A stretch of DNA of 64,000 nucleotides from Megaleporinus macrocephalus (lineage: Eukaryota > Chordata > Actinopteri > Characiformes > Anostomidae). Below the pieces are notes generated by a model. It had not been told where the DNA came from. It saw only the letters and a program-made list of their open reading frames with translations, and did not search any database. Below, piece by piece: positions 60,721 to 64,000 of this stretch (its first letter is position 1; the number at the start of each line of letters is the position of its first letter). The DNA lies in NCBI GenBank assembly GCA_021613375.1, contig CM038716.1:13033774-13097773 (forward strand), read 5' to 3'. Both the position numbers and the translations under genes were made by a program.

Positions 60721-61140
60721 ATGGTGATGGATCTGATGACCCAGTTTGTAGGACTGCAGATTAGGCCACATGTCCCAGCATCCTCTTCACCACAGCCAGA
60801 GGGCAGCACTAACACTGTGTGTGGGATCTCAGCTGTCCTCCAGACGTCCACAGTTCCCACCGATCTGTCTTCCCTGCAGGAGACACAGCAGGCAGAGGGC
60901 TCCGTTACCTGCAATCAACAGGTAGCACCTGCTCCAAAGACCTCGTCTCCTGCATCCACCACGTCCCGGAAGAGAAAGCTGGACGCTTTAGAAGAGGACG
61001 ACTCAGATCACGCAGGCAGTCCTCCGAACAGACCACGACTCTCCTCCAATGACGAGAGTCGTAAACAAAAGAGGACTTTCAGCGTATCTGAGTCAGCTGA
61101 TGAGGAGGAACCTCCCAGGAACAAGAGGAGAACAGGCTGA
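60721..61140 (+). CDS. Gene A3, downstream frame: 139-aa KRKLD/DEEEPP protein
   Basis: Starts at an ATG in a strong GCCATGG context, 13 nt after the upstream stop. It contains MTQFVGLQIRPH, PQPEGSTN, a TSSPASTTSRKRKLD cluster, an acidic run, GSPPNRPRLSSNDESR, DEEEPP and NKRRTG, then TGA at the family's normal stop position. It corresponds to the C-terminal half of C2. It could be made by reinitiation or from an internal start, or not at all. Function unknown. Confidence 0.45.
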   Translation: MVMDLMTQFVGLQIRPHVPASSSPQPEGSTNTVCGISAVLQTSTVPTDLSSLQETQQAEGSVTCNQQVAPAPKTSSPASTTSRKRKLDALEEDDSDHAGSPPNRPRLSSNDESRKQKRTFSVSESADEEEPPRNKRRTG

Positions 61141-61531
61141 TGAGGACCAGAGATGACCGGTCAGTAACAACAGTAACCCTGGACCCGTGACTGTGTCCTC
61201 CTCATCATCATCCAGCAGTTCCTCCACTGGGGACAGCTCAGCACCTGCTTCTCCTGCTCCTAATGTGTGTAGCATGGAAAGTTTGGAGTGCTCGCCAGCT
61301 CCCCCTAGCTGCAGTTCATCAAAAACGAACGTGAACGAAAGTGGACTGCCAGAGGATCTGAGGCTGCTGATGAGGAGGAACCTCCCAGCAAGAAGAGGAG
61401 GAGAACCACAGACTGGTGAAGACCAGAGACGATGGCCTCTCCCCTTCCAGCCCTTCATTCCCTGTCCATCCCTTTCCCCCCTACATGAGACTGTTCCATC
61501 CTTTCTCATGTCTGTAAATATTGTAAATAAA
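61141..61531 (+). other. 3' segment and poly(A) signal of A3
   Basis: Downstream degenerate module: a frame from 61187 gives a Ser run, STGDSSAPASPAP and SMESLECSPAPPSCSSS. A different frame near 61355-61416 gives GSEAADEEEPPSKKRRRTTDW-type sequence ending in TGA. AATAAA is at 61526-61531. Confidence 0.5.
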
Positions 61532-62504
61532 CTTGTTCAGGGAGGTTCGGTGTGAAGCGCCTGATTGGTCTACAAACACAAAGCTAGACATCTGATTGGC
61601 TCCTCTTACAAACAGGAAGTTCACTCAAGTGAGAGATTAGTCACTTCTTCTAAACTCAATATCAGTGAGTCTGCTTTCAGTTTACTGGGTCTGTACTTCT
61701 CAGTGACGTACCAACACAGTTCTACTCAAGCATACTTGGTTAATACTCACGAGTACACAGAAGAGTATGTAAGAGTATGTTGTACTTAATCATTTGATCA
61801 GATCTACTGAAGAAAAGTAGAAGTAAATATTCTCGTCCTGCACAGAACAGCATCCAGTACAATATTAGTTTAGTTATTTAGATTTATAAACATTTATAAA
61901 GACTAGAACTATGTTCCTTATCCTGAGTATGTCTTGTTTATGTTTATGAGTATCCACTGGTGAGTATACTTAAAGTAGAAGTAGTTAAAGTTCTAATTGA
62001 AGTAGAACAAATAAAATCTAAATCCAAACCCAGTCATATACCTTAACGAGCAGAAATAAGATAGAAGTAGTAAATTATAAGTATTATGTTCATTTAAAGT
62101 AAAGTACGAGTATATTTTCAGTTTAGATACTACTGAACGAGTATTGTACTGAGAGAGTACTTAAAAGAGTACTAAGAGTCTAAACTAAAAACTAACAGTA
62201 TATGACGTGCAGACAAACCCATCTCTCTCTGAACGCTGGTAAGACTGTGGGGTCCTGTAGGAGTGGAAGTACAAGGTGGGTGTTTCTAATAAAGTGGCCA
62301 GCTAGTTGGAGTACAAGGTAAGTGTTTCTATTAAAGTGGTCAACTACTCAAAACACAAGGTTGATGTTTATATTAAAGGGGCCAGTTTGCCCCCCAGCAC
62401 CACCGTCAGCTAGCTTTACCACTGCTAACGCTATCTTAGCCTTTCTTAATCCTAGTCCTGAAAGCACACTGCCCTCTACAGTTTAGAGCATGTCCTGCTG
62501 TAAA

Positions 62505-64000
62505 CACTGTATTAACTCAGTAAGGTGGTGTTAATGATCAGATTAGTTGATCAGGTATGTGTTGAAGCAGGTGAAGCGCTGTATTAACTCAGTAAGGTGG
62601 TGTTAATGATCAGATTAGTTGATCAGGTATGTGTTGAAGCAGGTGAAGAGCTGTATTAACTCAGTAAGGTGGTGTTAATGATCAGATTAGTTGATCAGGT
62701 AAGTGGGGAGCAGGTAAAGCGCTGTATTAACTCAGTAAGGTGGTGTTAATGATCAGATTAGTTGATCAGGTAAGTGGGGAGCAGGTAAAGCGCTGTATTA
62801 ACTCAGTAAGGTGGTGTTAATGATCAGATTAGTTGGATCAGGTATGTGTTGAAGCAGGTAAAGCGCTGTATTAACTCAGTAAGGTGGTGTTAATGATCAG
62901 ATTAGTTGATCAGGTATGTGGGAAGCAGGTGAAGCGCTGTATTAACTCAGTAAGGTGGTGTTAATGATCAGATTAGTTGATCAGGTATGTGGGAAGCAGG
63001 TGAAGCGCTGTATTAACTCAGTAAGGTGGTGTTAATGATCAGATTAGTTGATCAGGTATGTGGGAAGCAGGTGAAGCGCTGTATTAACTCAGTAAGGTGG
63101 TGTTAATGATCAGATTAGTTGATCAGGTATGTGGGAAGCAGGTGAAGCGCTGTATTAACTCAGTAAGGTGGTGTTAATGATCAGATTAGTTGATCAGGTA
63201 TGTGGGAAGCAGGTGAAGCGCTGTATTAACTCAGTAAGGTGGTGTTAATGATCAGATTAGTTGATCAGGTATGTGGGAAGCAGGTGAAGCGCTGTATTAA
63301 CTCAGTAAGGTGGTGTTAATGATCAGATTAGTTGATCAGGTATGTGGGAAGCAGGTGAAGCACTGTATTAACTCAGTAAGGTGGTGTTAATGATCAGATT
63401 AGTTGATCAGGTATGTGTTGAAACAGGTGAAGCGCTGTATTAACTCAGTAAGGTGGTGTTAATGATCAGATTAGTTGATCAGGTATGTGGGAAGCAGGTG
63501 AAACGCTGTATTAACTCAGTAAGGTGGTGTTAAACATCAGATTAGTTGATCAGGTATGTGTTGAAGCAGGTGAAGCGCTGTATTAACTCAGTAAGGTGGT
63601 GTTAATGATCAGATTAGTTGATCAGGTATGTGGGAAGCAGGTGAAGCGCTGTATTAAATCAGTAAGGTGGTGTTAGTGATCAGATTAGTTGGATCAGGTA
63701 TGTGGGAAGCAGGTGAAGCGCTGTATTAACTCAGTAAGGTTGTGTTAATGATCAGATTAGTTGATCAGGTATGTGGGAAGCAGGTGAAGCGCTGTATTAA
63801 CTCAGTAAGGTGGTGTTAATGATCAGATTAGTTGATCAGGTATGTGGAAAGCAGGTGAAGCGCTGTATTAACTCAGTAAGGTGGTGTTAATGATCAGATT
63901 AGTTGGATCAGGTATGTGGGAAGCAGGTGAAGCGCTGTATTAACTCAGTAAGGTGGTGTTAATGATCAGATTAGTTGATCAGGTATGTGGGAAGCAGGTA
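62505..64000. repeat. 71-bp VNTR, unit 3 (continues beyond the window)
   Basis: At least 21 copies of the 71-bp unit. The order of variant copies at the start (two GTGTTGAAGC, then two GTAAGTGGGGAGC) differs from units 1 and 2, so this array has rearranged independently. Confidence 0.95.

Larger units (their letters stand above)
52836..64000. repeat. Higher-order tandem unit 3 (partial, runs off the window)
   Basis: Starts with the same bases as units 1 and 2 and extends through gene A3 into the 71-bp VNTR, where the window ends. In the first 6 kb its small indels match unit 1 more often than unit 2, for example the CACTGATTTTC stretch near 53810, which unit 2 has as CACGATTTTC. Confidence 0.92.

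Overview
The window looks like vertebrate nuclear DNA, most likely from a teleost fish. It is AT-rich and intron-bearing, with GT-AG splice sites and AATAAA poly(A) signals. It is crowded with micro- and minisatellites and with fragments resembling dispersed repeats I know from fish genomes: GGCTGGGCGATAT-type ends, tracts related to GGTGTTTCTAATAAAGTGGCC, and a 'GGTGGTGCAGTGGGTGGAGC' repeat. I see no bacterial operons, rRNA, tRNA, CRISPR or intact transposase. Species cannot be read from the sequence.

The dominant structure is a head-to-tail tandem array of a ~26.4-26.5 kb higher-order unit. Base 1 corresponds to 26359 and to 52836, so the window holds unit 1 (1-26358), unit 2 (26359-52835) and the first ~11 kb of unit 3 (52836-64000). 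Each full unit carries three related gene modules, A, B and C, all on the + strand. They lie at A1 7441-8665, B1 17558-18908, C1 24680-26206; A2 33792-35016, B2 44059-45407, C2 51154-52683; and A3 60308-61531.

Between the modules, in order, are: (i) a ~4.3 kb long-inverted-repeat element with a second ~2.07 kb element nested in it, which carries a minus-strand spliced reading frame; (ii) a ~4 kb VNTR of 71-bp units after gene A; (iii) a non-coding stretch with a 45-bp minisatellite before gene B; (iv) a run of decayed DNA-transposon-like elements between genes B and C.

The genes encode a family I do not recognise. An ATG exon of 76 nt is joined across a 55-nt intron to one large exon. The predicted proteins (285 aa in B2, 339 aa in C2) have two copies of an M(S/T)DLTxQFAGLQ module, Pro-rich and Ser-rich linkers, and C-terminal repeats alternating basic nuclear-localisation-type clusters with acidic runs. 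Only B2 and C2 have undisrupted frames across the main body. A copies are split into two consecutive frames. All three unit-1 copies carry single-base indels, which may be consensus error or real decay. B copies alone keep an upstream segment with a TATTTAA box, two TGATGTCA sites and a 5'UTR splice donor, so B looks like the parental, expressible form. Every copy keeps a full TGACGTCA palindrome about 110-120 bp before the ATG.
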